From CF-39 sp035651155 (lineage in GTDB: Bacteria; Chloroflexota; Limnocylindria; P2-11E), in contig DASRGG010000036.1 of assembly GCA_035651155.1 (NCBI GenBank), forward strand, positions 62,001 through 126,000: 64,000 nt of DNA, in the 5' to 3' direction. The position numbers were made by a program, and so were the translations under genes. Under the pieces are notes generated by a model. The model was given only the letters and a program-made list of their open reading frames with translations, ran no database searches and was not told the DNA's origin. Of this stretch, positions 51,288 to 58,997 are shown piece after piece (position 1 is the stretch's first letter; each line of letters begins with the position of its first letter).

Positions 51288-53322
51288 GGAGGGGCCGCCC
51301 GCCCTCGAGGAGCGCGTCACCCGTGCGGGATCGCGCCCCGGTGATCGCGTCGTGCGGATCGTGCGGCCGTCGGCCGGCGAGTTCCGGCGCCGCGGCGGCC
51401 ATTACGTCGCGACCACCGACGCGCTCTCGGCGCGCGGCCGGAGCGGACGGCTGTACGAGAACGTGCGGCGGATCCTCATCGGCGCACGGCTCACCTCCGA
51501 GCAGGAGGCGAGCGAGCGGCTCTCGAAGAAGACCGGTCTCGCGATCATGGCGTCCGACAACATCTCGTCGTCCGCGTACGCCACCGAGGAGGCGATGCGG
51601 GTCCTGGCGCTGGCCGGTGCGGGCGCGCTCGCGCTCACGATGCCCATCGCCATCGCCGTGTGCGTCGTGCTGGCGGTGGTCATCCTGTCGGAGTCGCGCG
51701 TCATCCGCGCGTATCCGAACGGCGGCGGCTCGTACGTGGTCGCGAAGGACAACCACGGCGTCATCCCCGGTCTCATCGCCGCGTCGGCGCTCCTCATCGA
51801 CTACGTCCTGACGGTCGCGGTCTCGAGCGCCGCCGGCGTCGCGGCGATCTCGTCGTTCATCCCGGCCGTCGCCGATCACCGCGTGCTCTGGGCGCTCGGG
51901 CTGATCGCGCTCCTCACCCTCGGCAATCTGCGCGGCATCCGCGAGGCCGGTGTCCTGTTCGCGGCACCGACCTACGTGTACGTCCTCTCGCTGGGGGCGC
52001 TCATCGCGTTCGGACTCTTCCGCGTCGCGTCCGGCGACGTTCCCGCTCCGGTGACGCCGCGCGACCCGTTCGAGCTCGGTGGGACGGAGGCGCTGACGGC
52101 GCTCGTCGTGCTTCGGGCGTTCGCCTCGGGGTCCGTCGGCCTCACCGGAAGCGAGGCGGTCGCGAACGGCGTGCCCAACTTCAAGCCGCCCGAGCCGCGC
52201 AACGCCGTCATCACGCTCGTGATCATGGGCACGCTCTTCGGCACGCTGTTCCTCGGGATCACGTACCTCGCCACGACGATCGGCATCGTGCCGGATCGCG
52301 GCGAGGTCGAGACCGTGAACAGCATGCTGACGCGCGCGATCGTCGGGGACGGGACGCTCCTCTACTACGTCGTGCAGGTGGCCACCGCGGTCATCCTGTT
52401 GCTCGCGGCGAACACGGGCTTCACCGGTTTCCCGCGTCTTGCGTCCGTGCTGGCCGACGACCGTTTCATGCCGCGCCAGTTCGCCTTCCGCGGCGAGCGG
52501 CTCGCGTTCTCCTTCGGCATCATCGCGCTGGCGCTCATGTCCGCGCTCGTCCTCGCGGCGTTCGGCGGCAGCGTGACGAATCTCGTCCCGCTGTACACGA
52601 TCGGCGTCTTCGTCGCGTTCACGCTCTCGCAGAGCGGCCTCGTCCGGCGCTGGCGGCGGCTGCGGAACTCCGGATGGCGGCTCTCGATGGCGATCAACTC
52701 GTTCGGCACGGTCGTCACGTTCGCCGTGCTCGTCGTCGTCGCGTACACGAAGTTCGTCTACGGCGCGTGGATGGTGCTCGTCGTGATGCCGATCCTCGTC
52801 GCGATCCTGTACGGCATCAACCGTCACTACACGGCCGTCGCGGACGCGCTGGCCCTGTCGACGCCCGGCGAGGCGCTGCCGATCATGCGGCCCCCGGTGG
52901 TCATCGTGCCGGTCGCGCGCCTCGACCGCTCCGCGCTCCAGGCGGTCGCGTTCGCGCGCTCGATCTCGCCGACCGTCAAGGCCGTCCATATCGCGACGAC
53001 GACCGCGAGCGCCGAGGAGTTCCGCGACCGGTGGGCGCGCTGGACGCGCGACGTCCCGCTGGACGTCATCGAATCGCCGTACCGCTCGCTGCTGCAGCCG
53101 CTGCTCCGCTACATCGAGCGGATCGACGAGCGCGACGACCGCCCCATCACCGTCGTGCTCGCCGAATTCGTCCCGCGGTACTGGTGGGAGTGGATCCTTC
53201 ACAGCCAGACCGCGCTGCGCCTGAAGCTCGCGCTGCTCTTCCGTCCGAACACGATCGTGATCGACGTGCCGTATCACTTCGCCGACACCGGGCACGCCAG
53301 CGGCGAGGGCATGAGCGAGTAG
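51268..53322 (+). CDS. APC-superfamily permease, KimA-like (probable K+ uptake), copy 2
   Basis: 684 residues, a clear paralogue of the preceding gene over its whole length: IMASDNISSSAYATEEAM, NGGGSYVVAKDNHGVIPG, NLRGIREAGVLFAAPTYVYV, SGSVGLTGSEAVANGV, GFPRLASVLADDRFMPRQF, and the same C-terminal cytosolic domain (VVIVPVARLDRSALQAVAFARS). Keeping two adjacent copies suggests different affinity or regulation, or a heterodimer. ATG inside the end of copy 1; no separate promoter seen. Confidence 0.75.
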   Translation: MTDDRSKEGPPALEERVTRAGSRPGDRVVRIVRPSAGEFRRRGGHYVATTDALSARGRSGRLYENVRRILIGARLTSEQEASERLSKKTGLAIMASDNISSSAYATEEAMRVLALAGAGALALTMPIAIAVCVVLAVVILSESRVIRAYPNGGGSYVVAKDNHGVIPGLIAASALLIDYVLTVAVSSAAGVAAISSFIPAVADHRVLWALGLIALLTLGNLRGIREAGVLFAAPTYVYVLSLGALIAFGLFRVASGDVPAPVTPRDPFELGGTEALTALVVLRAFASGSVGLTGSEAVANGVPNFKPPEPRNAVITLVIMGTLFGTLFLGITYLATTIGIVPDRGEVETVNSMLTRAIVGDGTLLYYVVQVATAVILLLAANTGFTGFPRLASVLADDRFMPRQFAFRGERLAFSFGIIALALMSALVLAAFGGSVTNLVPLYTIGVFVAFTLSQSGLVRRWRRLRNSGWRLSMAINSFGTVVTFAVLVVVAYTKFVYGAWMVLVVMPILVAILYGINRHYTAVADALALSTPGEALPIMRPPVVIVPVARLDRSALQAVAFARSISPTVKAVHIATTTASAEEFRDRWARWTRDVPLDVIESPYRSLLQPLLRYIERIDERDDRPITVVLAEFVPRYWWEWILHSQTALRLKLALLFRPNTIVIDVPYHFADTGHASGEGMSE

Positions 53323-53353
53323 CGGGTTCGCGGCGAGCGCGAACGGGAACAAC

Positions 53354-53359
53354 TAAACT
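53354..53359 (+). promoter_or_regulatory. Probable -10 element (TAAACT) of the USP-trkA-trkA genes
   Basis: TAAACT ends 9 bases before ATG 53369 in a 46-base gap after the second permease, so the USP and TrkA genes may have their own transcript. Confidence 0.4.
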
Positions 53360-53368
53360 CGGCGGTCC

Positions 53369-53797
53369 ATGCAGCTGCGGCGCATCGTCGTCCCCGTCGC
53401 CGGTACGAGCGTCGATCCTGACGTGATCCGCGTCGCCACGACGCTCGCGAAGCCGACGAAGGCCCAGATCGTCGCCATCCACGTGATCGAGGTGCGCTGG
53501 AATCTTCCGCTCGACGCCGTCCTCGAGGCGGACACCGAGCGCGGCGAGATCCTCCTCGACGACGCCGCGAAGGTCGCCGAGCAGGCTGGCACCGCGATCG
53601 AGACGGAGCTGCTGCAGGCGCGTGAGGCCGCCGCCGCGATCGTCGACACCGCGCGCGAGCGCAGGGCCGACCTGATCGTCCTGGGGATGCCGTACCGGAA
53701 GCGCCTCGGACGCGTGTACGTCGGTCGCACGGTCCAGCAGGTCTATGTGACGGCACCGTGCGCGGTACTCGCGTATCGTCAGGAGGAGGTCCGGTGA
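53369..53797 (+). CDS. Universal stress protein family (UspA-like)
   Basis: 142 residues, a single USP domain: start QLRRIVVPVAGTSVDPDVIRVA, VAIHVIEVRWNLP, and the nucleotide-loop region IVLGMPYRKRLGRVYVGRTVQQVYVTAPCAVL (core LGMPYRKRLG...VGRT). The loop keeps the Gly residues and the GR-T end typical of ATP-binding members. Its position between permeases that themselves end in USP-like domains and the TrkA genes suggests a regulatory role in ion uptake. Stop overlaps the GTG of the first trkA-like gene. Confidence 0.82.
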   Translation: MQLRRIVVPVAGTSVDPDVIRVATTLAKPTKAQIVAIHVIEVRWNLPLDAVLEADTERGEILLDDAAKVAEQAGTAIETELLQAREAAAAIVDTARERRADLIVLGMPYRKRLGRVYVGRTVQQVYVTAPCAVLAYRQEEVR

Positions 53798-54261
53798 AGA
53801 TCGTCATCGTCGGCTGCGGCCGTGTGGGCGCGTTCCTTGCGGGGCTGCTCGACGCTGGCGGCCATGACGTCACCATCGTCGACCTCGAACGAGCGGCCTT
53901 CCGGCACCTGCCGTCCGATTTCCGCGGGACGACGCTCCTCGGGAACGGCACGGACCTCGAGGTGCTGCGGCAGGCCGGGATCGACAAGGCCGACGCGCTG
54001 CTCACGCTCACGCAGGGCGACAACCGCAACCTCATGTCCGCCCAGGTCGCGAAGGAGATCTTCGGCGTGAAGCACGTCATCGCCAAGGTGAACGATCCGA
54101 TCCGCGCGAACACCTATCGCGAGCACGGCATCGGCACGTTCTCGCGCACGACGATCCTCGGCACGCTCCTGGAAGCGATGCTCATGAGCGATCCCGAGGT
54201 CGGGAAGACCCTGATGGAGCGGGCGCGCGCGCACGAGGCGCGCCTCGCCGAGCAGGTCTAG
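53794..54261 (+). CDS. TrkA-like protein, RCK_N domain only
   Basis: 155 residues. The Rossmann NAD(H)-binding loop VGCGRVGAFLAGLLDAGGHDVTIVD is intact (GCGRVG), as are LLGNGTDLEVLRQAGIDKADALL and VNDPIRANTY. It lacks the C-terminal RCK_C/TrkA_C domain, being about 60 residues shorter than the next gene. An excellent AGGAGGAGG ribosome-binding site precedes the GTG. It probably assembles with the following protein into a mixed RCK ring that gates potassium transport. Confidence 0.87.
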   Translation: MKIVIVGCGRVGAFLAGLLDAGGHDVTIVDLERAAFRHLPSDFRGTTLLGNGTDLEVLRQAGIDKADALLTLTQGDNRNLMSAQVAKEIFGVKHVIAKVNDPIRANTYREHGIGTFSRTTILGTLLEAMLMSDPEVGKTLMERARAHEARLAEQV

Positions 54262-54924
54262 ATGTACTTCGTGATCGCCGGGGGCGGCGAGGTCGGCTTC
54301 CACCTCGCCAAGGCGCTGCTCGAGGCGGGCCACGAGATCATGCTCATCGAGAGCGATCGGCGCCGCGCCACGTTCATCCAGGAGCAGCTCGGCTCGGTCG
54401 TGCTCAACGCGCCTGCGGACGAGGGCCGCTACCAGCTCGAGGCGGGCTGCCAGCGCGCCGACGCGGTGATCGCCGTCACGGGCGAGGATCCCGCGAACCT
54501 CGTTATCTGCCAGCTCGCGAAGTGGAAGTGCCGCGTGCCGCGGGTCATCGCGCGGGTGAACGATCCGAAGAACGAGATCGTGTTCAAGACGCTCGGGATC
54601 GACGAGACGATCAGCTCGACGCGCGTGCTCATGAACGTCATCGAGCAGGAGCTGCCGAGCGCGGGCGGCGGATTCCTGCCGCTCATGCCGCTCACGGGCT
54701 CGCATCTCGAGCTCATCGAGGCCGAGATCGGCCCGAACACGCCGGGCGCGGGGAAGAGCATCGGATCGCTCGGGCTGCCCCGGGGTACGGCCATCGGCGG
54801 CATCGTCCGCCGGGGGAGCGTCCTGCACGCCGACGAGGACGTCCGCCTCGAGGTCGGCGACCGGCTCGTGATCCTCGCGCCGACGAAGGACGAGTCCGAG
54901 GTACGGAAGGCGCTCGCCGGCTAG
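54262..54924 (+). CDS. TrkA-like protein with RCK_N and RCK_C domains
   Basis: 220 residues. RCK_N: FVIAGGGEVGFHLAKALLEAGHEI (core GGGEVG), SVVLNAPADEGRYQLEAGCQRAD, VNDPKNEIVFKTLGIDE. RCK_C from about residue 145: LIEAEIGPNTPGAGKSIGSLGLPRG, LEVGDRLVILAP. RCK_C domains are known c-di-AMP receptors in several lineages, so second-messenger control is possible. It starts directly after the stop of the first trkA-like gene. No TrkH or Ktr channel gene is in the window; the KimA-like permeases are the obvious candidates for partners. Confidence 0.88.
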   Translation: MYFVIAGGGEVGFHLAKALLEAGHEIMLIESDRRRATFIQEQLGSVVLNAPADEGRYQLEAGCQRADAVIAVTGEDPANLVICQLAKWKCRVPRVIARVNDPKNEIVFKTLGIDETISSTRVLMNVIEQELPSAGGGFLPLMPLTGSHLELIEAEIGPNTPGAGKSIGSLGLPRGTAIGGIVRRGSVLHADEDVRLEVGDRLVILAPTKDESEVRKALAG

Positions 54925-54927
54925 ACG

Positions 54928-55950
54928 CTAGAGCGAGCGGACCTCCGCCCGCATGAAGCGGATGTAGGCCGCGGCGAAGCAGAACGCGGTGAGCGCGAGC
55001 AGCGAGACGACCTGCGGCCAGATCAGCAGCAAGCTCTGACCGAGCGCCAGCGGGTTCGGGATCATGCCGATGGTCTGCTGCGGCAGGATCAGGCCGAGCG
55101 TCCGCACGCGCGGAAGGAGGAGCGCGAGCGTGGACTCGGCGAAGAGCGTGTTCGGCGAGAGGCGTGCGAGCGTGAGGCGGAGGTTCTGCAGCCCGACGTA
55201 CGCGTCGACGTCGGCGATCGCGCCCGCCGCGATGACCGCGTTGGCGAGCGTGTCCACGATCATCCCGAGGAAGAACGTCGCGAAGAGCCACGTCGCGATC
55301 CCGGCGAGAGCGGCGGTGGCCGGCTGACGCATGTACACGGAGAACGCCATGCTGATCGCGACCCAGAAGCCGACGAACAGCGCGGCGACGGCGAGGAACG
55401 CGACGAGGCGCGCGACCTCCTCGCCGGTCGGGACGATGCCGAGGCGGTAGATGCCGATCGCACCGACGAGCACGGTGATGCTCACGAGCATGACGACGAC
55501 GGTCGTGAGGCGCGCGAGGAACTTCCCGTTGATGACCGAGTCGCGGTAGATCGGCTGCGCCAGGAGCCGGGCGAGGGTGCCGCGCTCCTGCTCGCTGTTG
55601 ATCGCGTCGAACCCGAGGGCGATGCCGACCAGCGGCGCGAGGAACGACAGGAACTGGTAGAAGGGCGGCAGCGGGTCCTGCGCGACCGTGAAGAGCAGCA
55701 GGAAGGTGTGCGCGGGCGCGTCGGCGCTCGCCTGTTCGAGCGCGTCGCGGATGGCGTTCGCCGCGACGTACACGGACGACAGCGCCGCGAAGAGGATGAG
55801 CACGAAGAGGATCGCGAAGCGCCGGCTGCCGAGCTGGTCCGCGAGCTCCTTGCGGTACACCGCGGACAGGCCGGGGGCCACGACGAGGTCGCGCAGCGCG
55901 AGCGAGCGGCGTGCGAGCCGCGCACGCCGGCGCGCGAGGGCCTCGGCCAT
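54928..55950 (-). CDS. ABC-2-type exporter permease
   Basis: 340 residues. A basic N-terminus (LARRRARLARRSL) is followed by six hydrophobic segments. VYRKELADQLGSRRFAILF and INSEQERGTLARLLAQPIYRDSVINGKFLA (core NSEQERGTL) are typical ABC-2 coupling-helix regions, facing the ATPase encoded upstream. It starts with the ATG in the ATPase stop (TGATG). Its 3' end is 3 bases from the convergent trkA-like stop, so no terminator fits between them. Confidence 0.83.
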   Translation of the reverse strand: MAEALARRRARLARRSLALRDLVVAPGLSAVYRKELADQLGSRRFAILFVLILFAALSSVYVAANAIRDALEQASADAPAHTFLLLFTVAQDPLPPFYQFLSFLAPLVGIALGFDAINSEQERGTLARLLAQPIYRDSVINGKFLARLTTVVVMLVSITVLVGAIGIYRLGIVPTGEEVARLVAFLAVAALFVGFWVAISMAFSVYMRQPATAALAGIATWLFATFFLGMIVDTLANAVIAAGAIADVDAYVGLQNLRLTLARLSPNTLFAESTLALLLPRVRTLGLILPQQTIGMIPNPLALGQSLLLIWPQVVSLLALTAFCFAAAYIRFMRAEVRSL

Positions 55951-56939
55951 CAGCCGGACCGCTCGAAGTAGCGCAGGTAGATCTCCTCGAGCCCGAAGTC
56001 GCGCAGCCGCAGGTGCGTGAGCGGCCACCCGCGATCGACGACCAGGCGTGCCAGCGCGGGCCGTACGTCGCCGCGGGCGCGGACGAGCCACAGTCCATCC
56101 CGCCGCTCGACGCCGAGCACGCCGCCCTGGCCGGCGATCGCCTGGGCCACGTCTAGCCCGTCGGACGTGCCGAGCTCGACGACGGTGACGCCGCCCGCGA
56201 GCTGCTCCGCGAGGTCGGCGATGGGCCCGCACGCGAGCAGCCTGCCCTCCGCGACGATGCCGACGCGGTCGCAGATGCGCTGGACCTGGATGAGCTGGTG
56301 CGACGAGAGCAGCACCGTGATGCGCTCCTCCCGAGCGGCGCGGAGGACGAGGTCGAGCAGCTGGTTCACCGCCTCGGGATCCAGCCCCAGCGTGGGCTCG
56401 TCGAGCACGATGAGCCGCGGCCGTTTCACCAGCACGTCGGCGATCCCCAGACGCTGGCGCATCCCGTGGGAGAACTCGCGCACCCGGCGATCGGCGGCGG
56501 CGGCGAGGCCGACGCGCTCGAGCGCGCTCGCGACGCGCGACCGCGCCTCGGCGCCGCGGATGCCGTTCAGGTCGGCGGTGTACAGGAGGTTGCCACGCGC
56601 CGACAGCTCGTCGTACAGCGCGACGTGCTCGGGAAGATAGCCGACGCGGCGCTTGACCTCGAGCGGCTCACGCACCGGGTCGAAGCCGAGCACGCGGATG
56701 TCGCCCGCGGTCGGCTCGGACAGGCCCATGAGCATGAGGATCGTCGTCGTCTTGCCGGCGCCGTTGGGCCCGAGGAGGCCGAAGACCTCGCCCTCCGTGA
56801 TGCGCAGGTCGAGCCCGTCGACGGCGGTCTGCTCGCCGTAGCGCTTGCGGAGGCCGTGGGTCTCGACCACGGCCGGGCCGGCCGGCGCCGGCGCCGCGGC
56901 TGGAGGCAGGACCGGGGCGCGCGGCTCGGCGGCGCTCAT
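55950..56939 (-). CDS. ABC transporter ATP-binding protein
   Basis: 329 residues. Walker A GPNGAGKTT, signature FSHGMRQRLG (an atypical SHGMR in place of LSGGQ but usual for ABC-2 ATPases), Walker B LIVLDEPTLGLDPE and switch His (LLSSHQL) are all present. A 30-residue Pro/Ala-rich leader precedes the domain. The C-terminal 80 residues (VTVVELGTSDGLDVAQAI) are the small regulatory extension seen in ABC-2 ATPases. It powers the permease encoded next. Confidence 0.92.
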   Translation of the reverse strand: MSAAEPRAPVLPPAAAPAPAGPAVVETHGLRKRYGEQTAVDGLDLRITEGEVFGLLGPNGAGKTTTILMLMGLSEPTAGDIRVLGFDPVREPLEVKRRVGYLPEHVALYDELSARGNLLYTADLNGIRGAEARSRVASALERVGLAAAADRRVREFSHGMRQRLGIADVLVKRPRLIVLDEPTLGLDPEAVNQLLDLVLRAAREERITVLLSSHQLIQVQRICDRVGIVAEGRLLACGPIADLAEQLAGGVTVVELGTSDGLDVAQAIAGQGGVLGVERRDGLWLVRARGDVRPALARLVVDRGWPLTHLRLRDFGLEEIYLRYFERSG

Positions 56940-56949
56940 GCGCTCACCG

Positions 56950-58107
56950 CTAGCGGCGCGCGTAGCGCGTGAAGACCGCGCCGAGCCCGCCGAGCACCGC
57001 GAGGATCGCGACCACGCCGACCAGACCCCACGCGGTCGGCGTCTCGACGGTGACGCGGATGTCCTGGCTCGCCGACGTCCCGGACGCGCTCGCGGTGAGC
57101 GAGACCATGTAGTCGCCGGCGAGGGCGCGCGGACCCGGATGGATGACCGCGGTGACGTCCTGCTGCTGATCCGGCGCGAGCGTGTCCACCGTCTCCGGCT
57201 GGAACGTGACCGTCCACCCGTCCGGCGGGCTCGACGAGAAGCGGATGCTCTCGAGCGGCGCGCCGCCGGTGTTCTTCAGGACGAACGACAGCTTCGAGTC
57301 CTGGTCGACGGTCGCCCTGGTGTTCAACCGCCCGTCGGCGCTAGTGAACGCGATGGCGCTCTTGCCGACGATGGTGATCTCGAGCGGCACCTCAGCCTTG
57401 TCGGTGCCCGCGGTCGCCACGATGGTCACGGCGTACCTGCCGGCGCCGACCTTCGACGGCGTCGCGACGCTCACGTCGACGGCCTGCTTCTCGCCGGCCC
57501 TCACCCGGAAGCTCGACACCTGCTTCGTGTCGTACTGGGGCTTGAAGGTCACCTCCCACGCGCTCGGCGCCGACGCCGAGACACCGACGTCACGATCCAT
57601 GCCCGCCTTGTTGGTGAGGTCGAACGTGAAGCTGAAGGTGCTCCCGGCCTGGCCACGCACGTTCGGGAACTGGGTGCTGAGCGCGAGGCCGCTCGAAACG
57701 GCGTCGCGCAGCGTCACCGCGAGCCGCAGCTCGGAGGCGGTGACGCCGTCGACGACGGCGCGCACGACGAACGCGTAGCCGCCGGGCTTGGCGGTCTCCG
57801 GCGGCGTCGCCGAGAACTGGACGGACTGCGACTTCCCGGGCCCGAGCATGACGCTGCGGATGGAGAACCCGCGGTCGCGCAGGTCGGGGTTCCAGTCCGC
57901 GGGGCCCTCCGCGATGCCGAGCGCGATCTCCCGGAAGACGCTCGACTGGTTCGACACGTCGACGGGGAAGGTGATCTCCTTGCCCCTGTCGGTCACGATG
58001 GATGGGTAGGTCGTCGAGAGCACGATCCCCGCCGACGCCGAGGCGGGCGCCGTCGCGAGCAGGGCGCCGAGCGCCGCGACGGCGAGCATGATCAGTGCGC
58101 GCCGCAC
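56950..58107 (-). CDS. Secreted NEW3-repeat protein with C-terminal membrane anchor
   Basis: 385 residues from GTG 58107, 8 bases after an AGGAGG site; GTG 58116 is an alternative but too close to that site. Signal peptide LIMLAVAALGALLATAPASA. Three beta-sandwich NEW3-type repeats follow, for example KEITFPVDVSNQSS with GPADWNPD, FSFTFDLTNKAGMD with APSAWEVTF, and LSFVLKNTGGAPLE with PPDGWTVTF. A final helix (GLVGVVAILAVLGGLGAVF) anchors it outside. Genes of this type commonly precede ABC-2 ATPase/permease pairs, as here, with 10 bases between stop and the next start. Confidence 0.85.
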   Translation of the reverse strand: MRRALIMLAVAALGALLATAPASASAGIVLSTTYPSIVTDRGKEITFPVDVSNQSSVFREIALGIAEGPADWNPDLRDRGFSIRSVMLGPGKSQSVQFSATPPETAKPGGYAFVVRAVVDGVTASELRLAVTLRDAVSSGLALSTQFPNVRGQAGSTFSFTFDLTNKAGMDRDVGVSASAPSAWEVTFKPQYDTKQVSSFRVRAGEKQAVDVSVATPSKVGAGRYAVTIVATAGTDKAEVPLEITIVGKSAIAFTSADGRLNTRATVDQDSKLSFVLKNTGGAPLESIRFSSSPPDGWTVTFQPETVDTLAPDQQQDVTAVIHPGPRALAGDYMVSLTASASGTSASQDIRVTVETPTAWGLVGVVAILAVLGGLGAVFTRYARR

Positions 58108-58304
58108 TGAGGACACCTCCTCGTCGATGTGAGGGCCGCGCCGAAAGGCGGGCCCATCTGCCTGTACCCGCGTCCCCCGCGACCGGGTTCAGCACACCAC
58201 GGTCGTCCGGCCATCGGGCGGCAGGCCAGGCGAACGCCTTGTCGCCCGCTAGGTTATCGCGTCAGCGACGTGTCACGGGGAGCGGACGCGACGCCGACGC
58301 CGGC

Positions 58305-58997
58305 TCAATCTTCAGCGAGGAGCCGGTAGCCGACCCCCGGCTCCGTCTGGAGATAGCGCGGGCGCTGGGGGTCGATCTCGAGCTTCTTACGGAGTCGTGC
58401 GACGTAGACGTGCAGGTAGTGATCCTCGTCTCCGTACCGCGGTCCCCAGACTTCGCGAAGCAGCATCGCGTCGGTAACGACCCGATCCGCGTTGCGGGCC
58501 AGGGTCAGGAGCAGCGTGTACTCGGTGGGTGTGAGGTGGATCTCCTCGCCGTCGACCCGCACGCGCCGATGCTCCACGTCGATCTCCAGACCTCCGGTCC
58601 GGAAGACGGGCTCGCTCCCGGGGAGGCGGTTGCTGTGCCGCAGCGCGACGCGGATCCGCGCGTACAGCTCGTCGAGACCGAACGGCTTGGTGAGGTAGTC
58701 GTCGGCCCCGAGGTCGAGCGCGCGCACCTTGTCATGTTCGGCCCCTCGTGCCGACAACACGATGATCGGCGTGGCCGACCGTTCACGGATCGCGCGAATG
58801 AGCTCGAGCCCGTCACCGTCGGGCAGGCCAAGGTCGAGGAGGATGAGGTCGGGCCGCGTGTCCGCGTGCTCGAGCGCTTCGCGTGCTGACGCAGCCGCAT
58901 CTACGCGATAGCCGTGACGGCCGAGGTTCGTTCGGACGGTCCGGAGGATCGCGGGCTCGTCGTCGACGACGAGGATGCGCGTGCCGGAGACGCTCAC
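58305..58997 (-). CDS. KdpE-like OmpR-family response regulator
   Basis: 230 residues. Receiver with DDE acidic pocket (LVVDDEPAIL), phospho-Asp in LILLDLGLPDGDG, Thr/Ser in IIVLSARG and Lys in YLTKPFG. The C-terminal winged helix (HLTPTEYTLLLTLARNADRVV, core TPTEYTLLLTLARN, then LREVWGPRYGDEDHYLHVYVARLRKKLE) is the KdpE type. Its start overlaps the stop of the sensor gene (ATGA). In other bacteria KdpDE switches on kdpFABC at low potassium, but no kdpFABC is in the window. Confidence 0.88.
   Translation of the reverse strand: MSVSGTRILVVDDEPAILRTVRTNLGRHGYRVDAAASAREALEHADTRPDLILLDLGLPDGDGLELIRAIRERSATPIIVLSARGAEHDKVRALDLGADDYLTKPFGLDELYARIRVALRHSNRLPGSEPVFRTGGLEIDVEHRRVRVDGEEIHLTPTEYTLLLTLARNADRVVTDAMLLREVWGPRYGDEDHYLHVYVARLRKKLEIDPQRPRYLQTEPGVGYRLLAED

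Noticed and set aside
58117..58304. Possible c-di-AMP or c-di-GMP riboswitch in the gap before the NEW3 gene
   Set aside because: The minus strand contains GC-rich stems and a GGGGGACGC word, but I could not match the conserved cores of either class. A covariance-model search (Infernal/Rfam) would decide.
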